Positions 34,216-41,396 of a stretch of 62,486 bases of DNA are shown piece by piece. Origin of the DNA: CAG-877 sp045125935 (lineage in GTDB: Bacteria; Bacillota_I; Bacilli_A; RF39; UBA660). Position numbers and translations under genes: made by a program. Every line of letters begins with the position of its first letter. Position 1 is the stretch's first letter. Under the pieces are notes generated by a model, which did no database searches, was not told where the DNA came from, and worked only from the letters and a program-made list of their open reading frames with translations. The stretch covers positions 1-62,486 of the forward strand of contig JBGVNW010000064.1 of NCBI GenBank assembly GCA_045125935.1. The letters are read 5' to 3'.

Positions 34216-34758
34216 ATGGCTAATTATAGAGAGATTGTTACTAAGGCTGTTATTGCTAAGGGGAAGAAACTTTTTACTGATGATTATACTGTTGGTGTTA
34301 GTAATAAACCATCAACTATACTTGGGTGTTGGGTAATTAATCATAATTTTAATGGAGTAAAAACAGGGGATGAAATTAGAATTACTGGTAGTTACGATGT
34401 AAATATTTGGTATTCTTATGATAATGATACTAAAACAGAGGTATTAAAAGAAAATAAAACTTATACTGAAGTTGTTCATTTACGTGATAGAGATGAAGAG
34501 ACTACAGGGGAAGAAATTATAGTTAGAAGTTTAAAACAACCTAGTTGTGTAAAAGTTGACATAGTTGATGGTAATATTAAATATGTTATTGAAAAAGAAC
34601 TTGGCATTGAATTAGTTGGAGATATAAAAGTTAAAATTGAAACTAATTTGGAAGAAGACCCTTGGGAAGAAATATTAGAAGAATCTAAGTTAGAAGAAGA
34701 AGTTAATAAAATTGATGATGTTGTTTCAGATGACTTTATAAATGATCAGACTATTTAA
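34216..34758 (+). CDS. cotE: Outer spore coat protein CotE
   Basis: 180 residues, essentially the length of Bacillus CotE. The N-terminus YREIVTKAVIAKGKKLF, then PSTILGCWVINHNF, DVNIWYSYDNDTKTEVL and a Glu-rich C-terminus (EEDPWEEILEES) follow the CotE layout closely. CotE forms the morphogenetic layer that recruits outer coat proteins. In Bacillus it directly follows ymcB-ymcA; here the same order holds with two inserted genes. AGGAGG precedes the ATG. This is the strongest sign that the lineage makes, or recently made, endospores. Confidence 0.92.
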   Translation: MANYREIVTKAVIAKGKKLFTDDYTVGVSNKPSTILGCWVINHNFNGVKTGDEIRITGSYDVNIWYSYDNDTKTEVLKENKTYTEVVHLRDRDEETTGEEIIVRSLKQPSCVKVDIVDGNIKYVIEKELGIELVGDIKVKIETNLEEDPWEEILEESKLEEEVNKIDDVVSDDFINDQTI

Positions 34759-34760
34759 AA

Positions 34761-34786
34761 GATAATAACTTTTGTTATTATTTTTT
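34761..34786 (+). terminator. Intrinsic terminator of cotE
   Basis: GATAATAAC (34761-34769) pairs with GTTATTATT (34774-34782), running into a T run. Confidence 0.85.
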
Positions 34787-34804
34787 AGTGTTATAAAAAA
34801 ATGG

Positions 34805-34833
34805 TTGACAAGTATAAAATTACGTAATATAAT
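34805..34833 (+). promoter_or_regulatory. Consensus promoter of rpsP-khpA
   Basis: TTGACA (34805-34810), a 17-base spacer and TATAAT (34828-34833): a perfect housekeeping sigma match, as expected for a ribosomal protein. Confidence 0.92.
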
Positions 34834-34866
34834 ATCTACAGGAATTTTGAAATGGAGGGAAAAAAT

Positions 34867-35145
34867 ATGGCAGTTAAATTAAGATTAACAAGAATGGGGT
34901 CTAAGAAGAAACCTACTTATAGAATTGTTGCTACTGATTCAAGACGTCCAAGAAGTGGTCAATACTTAGAATTAGTTGGTACTTATGCACCAGTTGGAGC
35001 AGAAGCTCAAGTTAAAATTAACGAAGAAGTTGCTTTAAAATGGTTAAATAATGGAGCTATTCCTACTGATACAGTTAGAAACTTATTAAGTAAAGCTGGA
35101 ATCATGAAGAAATATGCTGAATCAAAAACAAAGAAGGATAACTAA
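34867..35145 (+). CDS. rpsP: 30S ribosomal protein S16
   Basis: 92 residues from ATG 34867 with ATGGAGGG upstream; the earlier ATG at 34852 is part of that ribosome site. The sequence AVKLRLTRMGSKKKPTYRIV is the S16 signature, followed by DSRRPRSGQYLE. It assembles into the body of the small subunit. khpA starts two bases after the stop, as in many Firmicutes; ffh, rimM and trmD, the usual neighbours, are not here. Confidence 0.98.
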   Translation: MAVKLRLTRMGSKKKPTYRIVATDSRRPRSGQYLELVGTYAPVGAEAQVKINEEVALKWLNNGAIPTDTVRNLLSKAGIMKKYAESKTKKDN

Positions 35146-35147
35146 TT

Positions 35148-35396
35148 ATGGATTTAGTTCTTTTAACAGAAGAAATAGTTAAATCTTTAGTAGAAAATAC
35201 TGAGGCAGTTAGTGTTAAAGAATTTCCTACAGAAGAAGATAATGTAATACTTATTCAAGTTATGGTTGCTGAAGAAGATATGGGAAGAGTTATTGGTAAA
35301 GGTGGAAAATGCGCTAATGCTTTAAGAACTCTTGTACAAGCTAGCAGTAGTTTAAAAGATAATAAGTATGTAAAAATTGATATTGATAAATTTTAG
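35148..35396 (+). CDS. khpA: KH-domain RNA-binding protein KhpA
   Basis: 82 residues, a single KH domain with the GxxG loop in RVIGKGGKCANALR. In Firmicutes KhpA (YlqC) pairs with KhpB/Jag to bind RNAs linked to cell elongation and division. It is co-transcribed with rpsP. A terminator stem (35395-35413) begins at its stop codon. Confidence 0.95.
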   Translation: MDLVLLTEEIVKSLVENTEAVSVKEFPTEEDNVILIQVMVAEEDMGRVIGKGGKCANALRTLVQASSSLKDNKYVKIDIDKF

Positions 35397-35420
35397 AAAG
35401 TCTTTGACTTTCTTTTTTTT
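35395..35420 (+). terminator. Intrinsic terminator of rpsP-khpA
   Basis: AGAAAGTC pairs with GACTTTCT around a TTT loop, then T to 35420. Confidence 0.9.
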
Positions 35421-35455
35421 TAGCTATGTTATATAATTATAAAGAGGTAATGTAT

Positions 35456-36166
35456 ATGATGAATGAAGAAATGAAAATACCTGAGCACGTAGCGATTATT
35501 TTAGATGGTAATCGTAGATTGGCTAGAAAAAGAGGAATGACTCCACAAGAAGGACATTATCGAGGATTTACTAATTTAGAAAATTTAGTAGATTATGTTT
35601 TTTCTAAGGGAGTTAAAGTTTTAAGTGTTTATGCTTTTTCAACTGAGAATTTTAGTCGTGCAGCAGCAGAAGTTGATTATTTAATGGATTTGTTTGCTGT
35701 TACTTTTAAGAAATATTTTGAAAGACAAAATAAAAATAATGTACGAATTGTATTTTCTGGTCGAAGAGCTCCTTTACCAGAAAAAGTCCTTAAAATTATT
35801 GATGAAATCACTGAAAAGACTAAGGATAATACAGGGCCTGTTTTTAATATTTGTGTTAATTATGGTGGAAGAGCTGAGATTGTTGATACGACTAAGAAAT
35901 TATGTGAAAAGGTTCTTGCAGGAGAGGTTTCTATTGATGAGATAGATGATAATTTATTTGAAAAGAATTTGTATAATGATTTACCACCTGTTGATTTGAT
36001 GATTAGAACTAGTGGTGAACAAAGATTAAGTAATTTCTTATTATGGGAAAATGCTTATGCTGAATTTTATTTTCCAGAAGTTGAATTCCCATCATTTGAT
36101 GAAAAAGAATTTGATAAAGCTTTGGAAGTATTTGATGAGCGTAATAGAAGATTTGGAGGTCAATAA
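35456..36166 (+). CDS. uppS: Isoprenyl (undecaprenyl) diphosphate synthase
   Basis: Makes the C55 lipid carrier for peptidoglycan from FPP and IPP. Visible motifs are HVAIILDGNRRLA, EGHYRGFTN, YAFSTENF and DLMIRTSGEQRLSNFLLW. The catalytic Asp of the DGN motif is kept, but the usual DGNGRWA is DGNRRLA, a change in the pyrophosphate-binding loop also seen in wall-reduced relatives. About 236 residues. I chose ATG 35456, nine bases after AGAGGT; ATG 35450 and 35459 are also in frame. cdsA follows with a one-base overlap. Confidence 0.94.
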   Translation: MMNEEMKIPEHVAIILDGNRRLARKRGMTPQEGHYRGFTNLENLVDYVFSKGVKVLSVYAFSTENFSRAAAEVDYLMDLFAVTFKKYFERQNKNNVRIVFSGRRAPLPEKVLKIIDEITEKTKDNTGPVFNICVNYGGRAEIVDTTKKLCEKVLAGEVSIDEIDDNLFEKNLYNDLPPVDLMIRTSGEQRLSNFLLWENAYAEFYFPEVEFPSFDEKEFDKALEVFDERNRRFGGQ

Positions 36167-36966
36167 TGAAATTAAGAGTTATTAGTGCAATAGTGATGAT
36201 TGCAATTTTTGTTCCTTTATTACTGATAGGTGGTACACCTTTTGCAGTTTTTATGACAATACTTTCAGTATTAGGACTTTATGAAATTATTCATGTAAGA
36301 GAAAGTGAACGTAAATTTCCTATTATTGTTAAGATATTTGCATATTTACTTGTAATGTTTTTTACGATATGTAATTTTGATTCGTTACAATTTGTTTTTA
36401 ATGTAGATTATAGAGTAATAAGTTTTATAATATTTGCTTTCTTATTACCAATGATTTTTATTAAAGATACAAAAGTTTATGATTTGAATGATGCTTTATT
36501 TTTAATTGGATCTGTGTTATTTGTTGGTCTTGGATTTAATTTAATGATAGTTACACGTAATTTTGATATGTCTTATATCATATATTTATTATTGATTACA
36601 ACTATTACAGATACATTTGCATTGTTTACTGGTAAATTAATTGGTAAAAGAAAACTTGCTCCAACAATATCTCCGAAGAAGACAATTGAAGGATCTGTTG
36701 GTGGTTCTTTAATGGGAACAGTTGTAGCATCTGCTTATTATATTACAGTTATTAATCCATATCATTCATTAGTTTTAGTTATATTAGTTACTTGCTTTTT
36801 AACTGTTGTAGGACAACTTGGTGATTTAGCATTTTCTTTTATAAAGAGAGAATATGGTAAGAAAGACTTTTCTAATTTAATTCCTGGTCATGGTGGAATA
36901 CTTGATAGATTAGATAGTTTAATATTTGTTGTTTTAGCATTTATATTATTACTTGGTATTATTTAG
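36166..36966 (+). CDS. cdsA: Phosphatidate cytidylyltransferase
   Basis: Makes CDP-diacylglycerol from phosphatidate and CTP, the entry to phosphatidylglycerol and cardiolipin. 266 residues with about eight membrane helices and the C-terminal signature region SPKKTIEGSVGG ... GDLAFSFIKRE ... PGHGGILDRLDSL. It overlaps uppS and is followed 11 bases later by rseP. In Bacillus dxr lies between cdsA and rasP; it is missing here. Confidence 0.96.
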   Translation: MKLRVISAIVMIAIFVPLLLIGGTPFAVFMTILSVLGLYEIIHVRESERKFPIIVKIFAYLLVMFFTICNFDSLQFVFNVDYRVISFIIFAFLLPMIFIKDTKVYDLNDALFLIGSVLFVGLGFNLMIVTRNFDMSYIIYLLLITTITDTFALFTGKLIGKRKLAPTISPKKTIEGSVGGSLMGTVVASAYYITVINPYHSLVLVILVTCFLTVVGQLGDLAFSFIKREYGKKDFSNLIPGHGGILDRLDSLIFVVLAFILLLGII

Positions 36967-36977
36967 GAGGGATATAC

Positions 36978-38027
36978 TTGTCTGTTATTTTGAACATAAT
37001 TTTATTTGTTTTAATTTTAGGGTTTATTATATTTGTACATGAATTTGGTCATTTTATCTTTGCGAAAATTACAGGTGTTTATGTTTATGAATTTGCACTT
37101 GGTATGGGACCTAAATTATTTAGTAAAAAGGGTAAGGAAACTGAATATACTTTAAGAGCTATTCCAATTGGTGGTTTTTGTCAATTAGCTGGTGAGGATG
37201 TAGAAGATGATGATTTAAAGAAAGTTCCAAAAAATAGAAGATTACAGTCTAAAAGCTGTTTTCAAAGATTTTTAATTATGTTTTTTGGAGCTGGTAATAA
37301 CTTTATTTCTGCAGTTTTGATTTTATTTTTTATGTCATTGATTTGGGGTGGAACAACTTTAAATCCTGTTATTACAACAGTTGAGGAAGATTATCCAGCT
37401 TATAATGTTGGGTTGAAAACAGGAGATGTAATTACTGAAATTAATGGACATAAAGTTACTACAAGTGATGATATATCATTGTTTTTAACTGTTGCTAATC
37501 CAGAAGAAAAAACAAGTATTGTAGTAGAACGTGATGGAAAAGAATTGACATTTAAATTTAAACCTAAAGAAATTACAGAAGATGGAACTACTACTTATAG
37601 ATATGGTATAGGTATGCAACAAGAGGAACAACATGGTTTTGTTAATGCAATTAAATATACATTTAAAAAGACTGGTTCAATATTTAAACAAATGGCATAT
37701 ACTGTAGGATATTTATTTACTGGTGGAATTAAACTTAATCAATTGAGTGGACCTGTTGGTATTTATTCAATTGTAGGTGAACAAAGCAAGGCCGGATTTA
37801 ATAATATTTTATATTTAGTTGCTTTCCTAAGTATTAATGTAGGATTTATTAATTTACTTCCATTACCTGCCTTTGATGGTGGACATATTTTATTTATAAT
37901 TATAGAAAAAATTAAAGGTTCTCCTGTTTCTCCAGAATTAGAAAATAAAATACATACTGTGGGATTAATGCTTTTAATGTTGCTTATGCTTGTAATTACT
38001 ATTAATGATATTTTACGTTTATTTTAG
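36978..38027 (+). CDS. rseP: Site-2 intramembrane metalloprotease RseP/RasP
   Basis: Cleaves membrane-tethered anti-sigma factors and signal-peptide remnants. The zinc motif HEFGH lies in the first membrane segment (VHEFGHFIFAKITGV), a PDZ domain in the middle (DYPAYNVGLKTGDVITEING), and the second zinc ligand in LPAFDGGHILF near the C-terminus. 349 residues, one PDZ. The start is TTG 36978, seven bases after a strong AGGAGG. Confidence 0.95.
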   Translation: MSVILNIILFVLILGFIIFVHEFGHFIFAKITGVYVYEFALGMGPKLFSKKGKETEYTLRAIPIGGFCQLAGEDVEDDDLKKVPKNRRLQSKSCFQRFLIMFFGAGNNFISAVLILFFMSLIWGGTTLNPVITTVEEDYPAYNVGLKTGDVITEINGHKVTTSDDISLFLTVANPEEKTSIVVERDGKELTFKFKPKEITEDGTTTYRYGIGMQQEEQHGFVNAIKYTFKKTGSIFKQMAYTVGYLFTGGIKLNQLSGPVGIYSIVGEQSKAGFNNILYLVAFLSINVGFINLLPLPAFDGGHILFIIIEKIKGSPVSPELENKIHTVGLMLLMLLMLVITINDILRLF

Positions 38028-38068
38028 ATATTTTTATGCTATAATAGAGTAAAGAATAGAGGGATGTT

Positions 38069-38551
38069 ATGAAGCTGGTTATTATAATTTTCGTGATTAT
38101 TATTTTAATATCATTTATAACGGGTATTATTTTAAGTATACGTGAAAATAAAAAAACTAATTTGGGGTCGTTGACTGATGATCCAAGAATATTGTTTAGT
38201 GTGGATGAAGATAAGGCTGTTATTATTCCTACTTTATCAAAAGAAGTTAATACAACTTCAAATGTTAATGTTTCAGAAGAGAAAGTTTCGGTATTGGATG
38301 TTTCTGGGGAGAATAATGTTTCTTTAAAAAATGATAGTGAGGGATTTTCTTTACCATCTAGTTCAGAATATGGTTTGAATAAATTTGTTTTTCAAGGTAA
38401 TGTACAAGAAAAGAATGTACCTTCAAATTTAGTTCAGACTCCAGCTAGCGATTCTTCTATTGTACCTGAATTACAAGAAGAGACTTTAAAAGAAAAAGTT
38501 AGTGATTCAAGATTTATTGCTTTTGATGAAGGCAATGAGGAAATTATTTAG
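38069..38551 (+). CDS. Small membrane-anchored protein, function unknown
   Basis: 160 residues. One N-terminal membrane helix (LVIIIFVIIILISFITGIIL), then a Ser/Val/Asn/Glu-rich, apparently disordered tail. No family recognised. The final A of its TAG stop region abuts the GTG of the sortase gene (one-base overlap), so the two are co-translated and the protein may be a partner or substrate-side helper of that sortase; this rests on position only. A TATAAT-like -10 (GCTATAAT) lies near 38038. Confidence 0.7.
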   Translation: MKLVIIIFVIIILISFITGIILSIRENKKTNLGSLTDDPRILFSVDEDKAVIIPTLSKEVNTTSNVNVSEEKVSVLDVSGENNVSLKNDSEGFSLPSSSEYGLNKFVFQGNVQEKNVPSNLVQTPASDSSIVPELQEETLKEKVSDSRFIAFDEGNEEII

Positions 38552-39570
38552 TGATTATTATTAAAATTTTTAAAGTAATAATTAGTGGATTCTATTTTCT
38601 TTGTTCGTTATTATCTAAAGGTTTTTACTTTTATTCAAAACAGTTATTTATAGTTTTAAAAAAAATATTTAAAACTAATAAGCTTGATCCGGTAATAAAA
38701 CATTATGAAAAAAGACAAAAACAACCTGAATTTTGTTTATTATTAATACTTTATTTTATTGCGATTATTACTCTTGTAAAAATATTTTATGTAAAGCCTC
38801 AAGAAGTAGTAAGAAATAATATTGATATGGATATTATTGATAATGTTGAAGTTAATGAACAAGAAAAGGATAATGATTCTGTAACTCAAGAAGATGATTC
38901 TAGTATGGAAGATTCTGATCTTAGTAATGATAGTAATTCTAATGATAATAGTATTATTAGTGATACTAATCCTTTTCGAAATTTTGCTAAGACAAGTTTA
39001 AGTGTTGTAAATATTAACGAATTAAAAAAGTCTAATTCTGATACTATTGCTTGGATAAGTGTTGATGGTACTAATATTAATTATCCAGTTGTTCAAACTA
39101 AGGATAATGATTATTATTTATACCATTCTTTTGATAAGACTTATAAAAAAACAGGTTGGATTTTTATGGATTATCGTAATAGTAGTGATATGAGTAATCA
39201 TAATACAATATTTTATGGACATAATTTACTTAATAAAACTGCTTTTGGTAGTATTAGTAATATTTTTACTGATGATTGGGCTAGTTCATCTAATCATACA
39301 ATAGTTATTTTAACTGAGGATATGCAATATGTTTATAAGATATTTTCTGCATATTATATAGAGCCAGAAATTTATTATTTACAAAATGTATTTTATTCTA
39401 ATTCAGAGTATCAAGCATTTTTAGATACAATTAAATCTAGAAATATAATTAATGTTGATAATAGTGTTGATGTTAACGATAAAATAATTACTTTATCTAC
39501 TTGTACAGATGATAATCAAGGTAGAAAAGTTGTTCATGCAAAACTTATATCTAGTAGTAAAAGATCTTGA
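38551..39570 (+). CDS. srtB: Sortase, class B-like
   Basis: 339 residues. A membrane helix (FCLLLILYFIAIITLVKIFY) near residues 65-85 and an Asp/Ser/Asn-rich linker precede the catalytic barrel. His is in NTIFYGHNL, Cys in IITLSTC and the catalytic Arg in DDNQGRKVVHAKL, so all three active-site residues are intact. The spacing of YPVVQ, FMDYRNSSD and TLSTC is class B-like. Substrates are unknown; the adjacent pilin-like gene has no LPXTG motif. It ends at a terminator just after the stop. Confidence 0.9.
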   Translation: MIIIKIFKVIISGFYFLCSLLSKGFYFYSKQLFIVLKKIFKTNKLDPVIKHYEKRQKQPEFCLLLILYFIAIITLVKIFYVKPQEVVRNNIDMDIIDNVEVNEQEKDNDSVTQEDDSSMEDSDLSNDSNSNDNSIISDTNPFRNFAKTSLSVVNINELKKSNSDTIAWISVDGTNINYPVVQTKDNDYYLYHSFDKTYKKTGWIFMDYRNSSDMSNHNTIFYGHNLLNKTAFGSISNIFTDDWASSSNHTIVILTEDMQYVYKIFSAYYIEPEIYYLQNVFYSNSEYQAFLDTIKSRNIINVDNSVDVNDKIITLSTCTDDNQGRKVVHAKLISSSKRS

Positions 39571-39583
39571 TAGATCTTTTTTT
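39561..39583 (+). terminator. Intrinsic terminator of the sortase gene
   Basis: AAGATC pairs with GATCTT over the stop codon, then a T run. Confidence 0.8.
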
Positions 39584-39653
39584 GTTGTGAAATTAAAACC
39601 ACCAGATAGTTGATATTTTTTTGTAGCGAATTTCCCATCTGATTTGCAGAAGT

Positions 39654-39683
39654 AAATGCACATAAATAAAAAAACGTGCATTT
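39654..39683. repeat. Inverted repeat upstream of the poly-G promoter
   Basis: AAATGCAC (39654-39661) is the exact inverse of GTGCATTT (39676-39683), 14-base loop. A second imperfect pair, TACAT/ATGTA, lies at about 39697-39712. Possible operator or terminator remnant. Confidence 0.5.
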
Positions 39684-39723
39684 AAATAAAAATTTACATA
39701 CACACTGCATGTAGAAAACATGG

Positions 39724-39760
39724 TTGACAAAAATACGTGGGGGGGGGGTATATTTATAAT
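39724..39760 (+). promoter_or_regulatory. Promoter with G10 tract in the spacer, possibly phase-variable
   Basis: TTGACA (39724-39729) is followed by a run of ten G (39739-39748). Two candidate -10 boxes follow immediately: TATATT (39749-39754, spacer 19) and TATAAT (39755-39760, spacer 25). Neither spacer is the optimal 17, so gain or loss of G residues would tune promoter strength. This is the only long G run in the window. Confidence 0.7.
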
Positions 39761-39778
39761 ATAGGTAGGTGTATGATT

Positions 39779-41161
39779 GTGAAAAAAGTAAACAAAAAGG
39801 GATTCACTCTAGTTGAATTGTTGGCGGTTATTGTCATTATGGGTATTTTAATGATGGTCGCAATACCTGCGATAACTAGAACAATCGAAAATTCAAGAAA
39901 GGATACATTTGTAGATATTGCGAAATCTTATGTTAATTCAGCTAGGAACTTATGGACAGCAGATGGACTAACTTGTGAGGGAGATGTTTCATCAGCTGTA
40001 GATGATGGGGATTATTATATTTTGATTAATACAGCAGATTCCGCAAGAGACCATTTACCAGTACTTCTAGATCAAGGAGGAAAATCATCTTGGGGAGATC
40101 GAGATGTAAATGGTTATGTAAGAGTAAATGTTACGACTATTCCTGGTACAGATAGTGATGGAGACGGAGTATATGAAGTAGAACCAAAACGAGTAACTAA
40201 ATTTTATGTAGCTTTATCAGATGGATTACATGGAATATTAGATGATGAAAATACGGTATCAGATGATTTAGTAAGAGGCAACGTAAATATGGAGTTAACA
40301 GATAGTGATAAAAAGAAGGTAGAGTTGACTGCATATGATGGAAGACTTGATTGTGCAATAAATGCGAATGGGAAATATTCGTGTACAGGAGTAAGCCCAG
40401 TAAAGAACATTACAGGAGTATGTGTTGATGATAATACATCCGTTGGAGTAACAGGAAGAGTAGAAATGATGGGAGCAGATTTTGAAACAGATGATTGGTC
40501 GACAGTAGTACAAGCTTTAAAAAGTGGAGCCCATCCATATAGTGTAGGAGATGTAAAAGAAGTCGATATGGGCAGTTTTGGAACACATAAAATAAGAATA
40601 GCTAATCTTACACCATGTGATGGAACGTTAGAAAGCGAGACTGCCTGTGGAGTAGTATTAGAGTTTGCGGATATTATCACAACTCATAATATGAATTCAA
40701 CTAGTACAAATATAGGAGGTTGGCCAGCATCAGAGATGAGAACATACGTAAATAATGATATCTATAATGCGTTACCTACAGAATTACGAAGTGCCATAAT
40801 AGATACAAAAGTGGTTTCAGGACATGGGGCAACATCAGGAGAGACAAATTTTACGTCAACAGATAAACTATATTTATTATCAACAGCAGAAGTATGGGCA
40901 CAAGGAACAACCAATACAGTAAATTATGATACAGCACGAGATAGTACAAGACAGCTTGATTATTATACAGGTGTGACAACAAATAACTATTCTGGCGCAA
41001 AAAAGCAATATAATGGTTCAAACACATATTGGTGGCTCCGCGCGGCATATTCTCGTTCTTACCATACTTCCACTTTCTATACTGTGAACGGCAATGGTGG
41101 TTGGAGCTGCAACACTGCTGATATTACGAACGGCGTTTCTCCCGCTTTCCGAATAGCCTAA
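39779..41161 (+). CDS. Prepilin-like DUF6273-type surface protein with hypervariable-looking C-terminus
   Basis: 460 residues from GTG 39779 (AGGTAGGTG upstream; ATG 39773 is too close to it). The N-terminus KKGFTLVELLAVIVIMGIL is a class III (type IV pilin) signal with Glu at +5. Residues 30-210 are a variable stalk. From about 220 comes a DUF6273-like, C-type-lectin-like domain (MGGWPASEMRTYVN-type motif, TYWWLRAAYS, GVSPAFRIA). The last 43 codons, from TGG at 41030, differ sharply in base use: 26 of 29 codons in 41048-41134 end in C or T. Predicted location is the cell surface. It has its own promoter with a G10 tract. Confidence 0.82.
   Translation: MKKVNKKGFTLVELLAVIVIMGILMMVAIPAITRTIENSRKDTFVDIAKSYVNSARNLWTADGLTCEGDVSSAVDDGDYYILINTADSARDHLPVLLDQGGKSSWGDRDVNGYVRVNVTTIPGTDSDGDGVYEVEPKRVTKFYVALSDGLHGILDDENTVSDDLVRGNVNMELTDSDKKKVELTAYDGRLDCAINANGKYSCTGVSPVKNITGVCVDDNTSVGVTGRVEMMGADFETDDWSTVVQALKSGAHPYSVGDVKEVDMGSFGTHKIRIANLTPCDGTLESETACGVVLEFADIITTHNMNSTSTNIGGWPASEMRTYVNNDIYNALPTELRSAIIDTKVVSGHGATSGETNFTSTDKLYLLSTAEVWAQGTTNTVNYDTARDSTRQLDYYTGVTTNNYSGAKKQYNGSNTYWWLRAAYSRSYHTSTFYTVNGNGGWSCNTADITNGVSPAFRIA
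41030..41158 (+). other. Putative diversity-generating-retroelement variable region
   Basis: The coding 3' end switches to GC-richer NNY codons, as expected when AAY codons of a template repeat are rewritten at adenines. The following 24 bases (41135-41158) are C/T-rich and conserved in type (GVSPAFRIA), like an initiation-of-mutagenic-homing segment. Template repeat and reverse transcriptase are not in the window. Confidence 0.6.
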
Positions 41162-41290
41162 GTGTAAAGTGAGTGTAAAATAAAGGATTTGAAGAAAATA
41201 GAAACGAAGAAGGAAACTATACCGAAAGCTATCTTACCGTATGCCGTACTGCGAACGAAAGTCGTGTAAATACAGGTAGGACAATATAAA
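41162..41290 (+). other. GC-richer spacer after the variable region
   Basis: About 130 non-coding bases with CG-containing words that are rare elsewhere here (ACCG, TGCCGTACTGCG, ACGAAAGTCGT). Two frames are open for 25-35 codons, but no start or ribosome site supports them. It may be part of the retroelement target flank; ACGA/TCGT with an AAG loop is a very short stem. Confidence 0.4.
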
Positions 41291-41298
41291 ATAAAATT

Positions 41299-41328
41299 AT
41301 CATTTCAATGGGAAATGGTAGTTTTTTT
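41299..41328 (+). terminator. Intrinsic terminator of the pilin-like gene
   Basis: ATCATTTC (41299-41306) pairs with GAAATGGT (41312-41319, one G-T pair), then AG and seven T. Confidence 0.8.
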
Positions 41329-41396
41329 GTTTTTACACCTTTTTTTGTTGGGACTTGGTAATTTATTTTGTATAATAAAAGTGATGGAGGTTTACT

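Noticed and set aside
40204..40680. 158-codon open frame on the minus strand inside the DUF6273-like gene
   Set aside because: It is antisense to a well-supported coding frame, with no promoter or ribosome site.
41180..41284. Short ORFs in the spacer after the variable region
   Set aside because: Both frames lack a ribosome site and a credible start, and show no recognisable protein.
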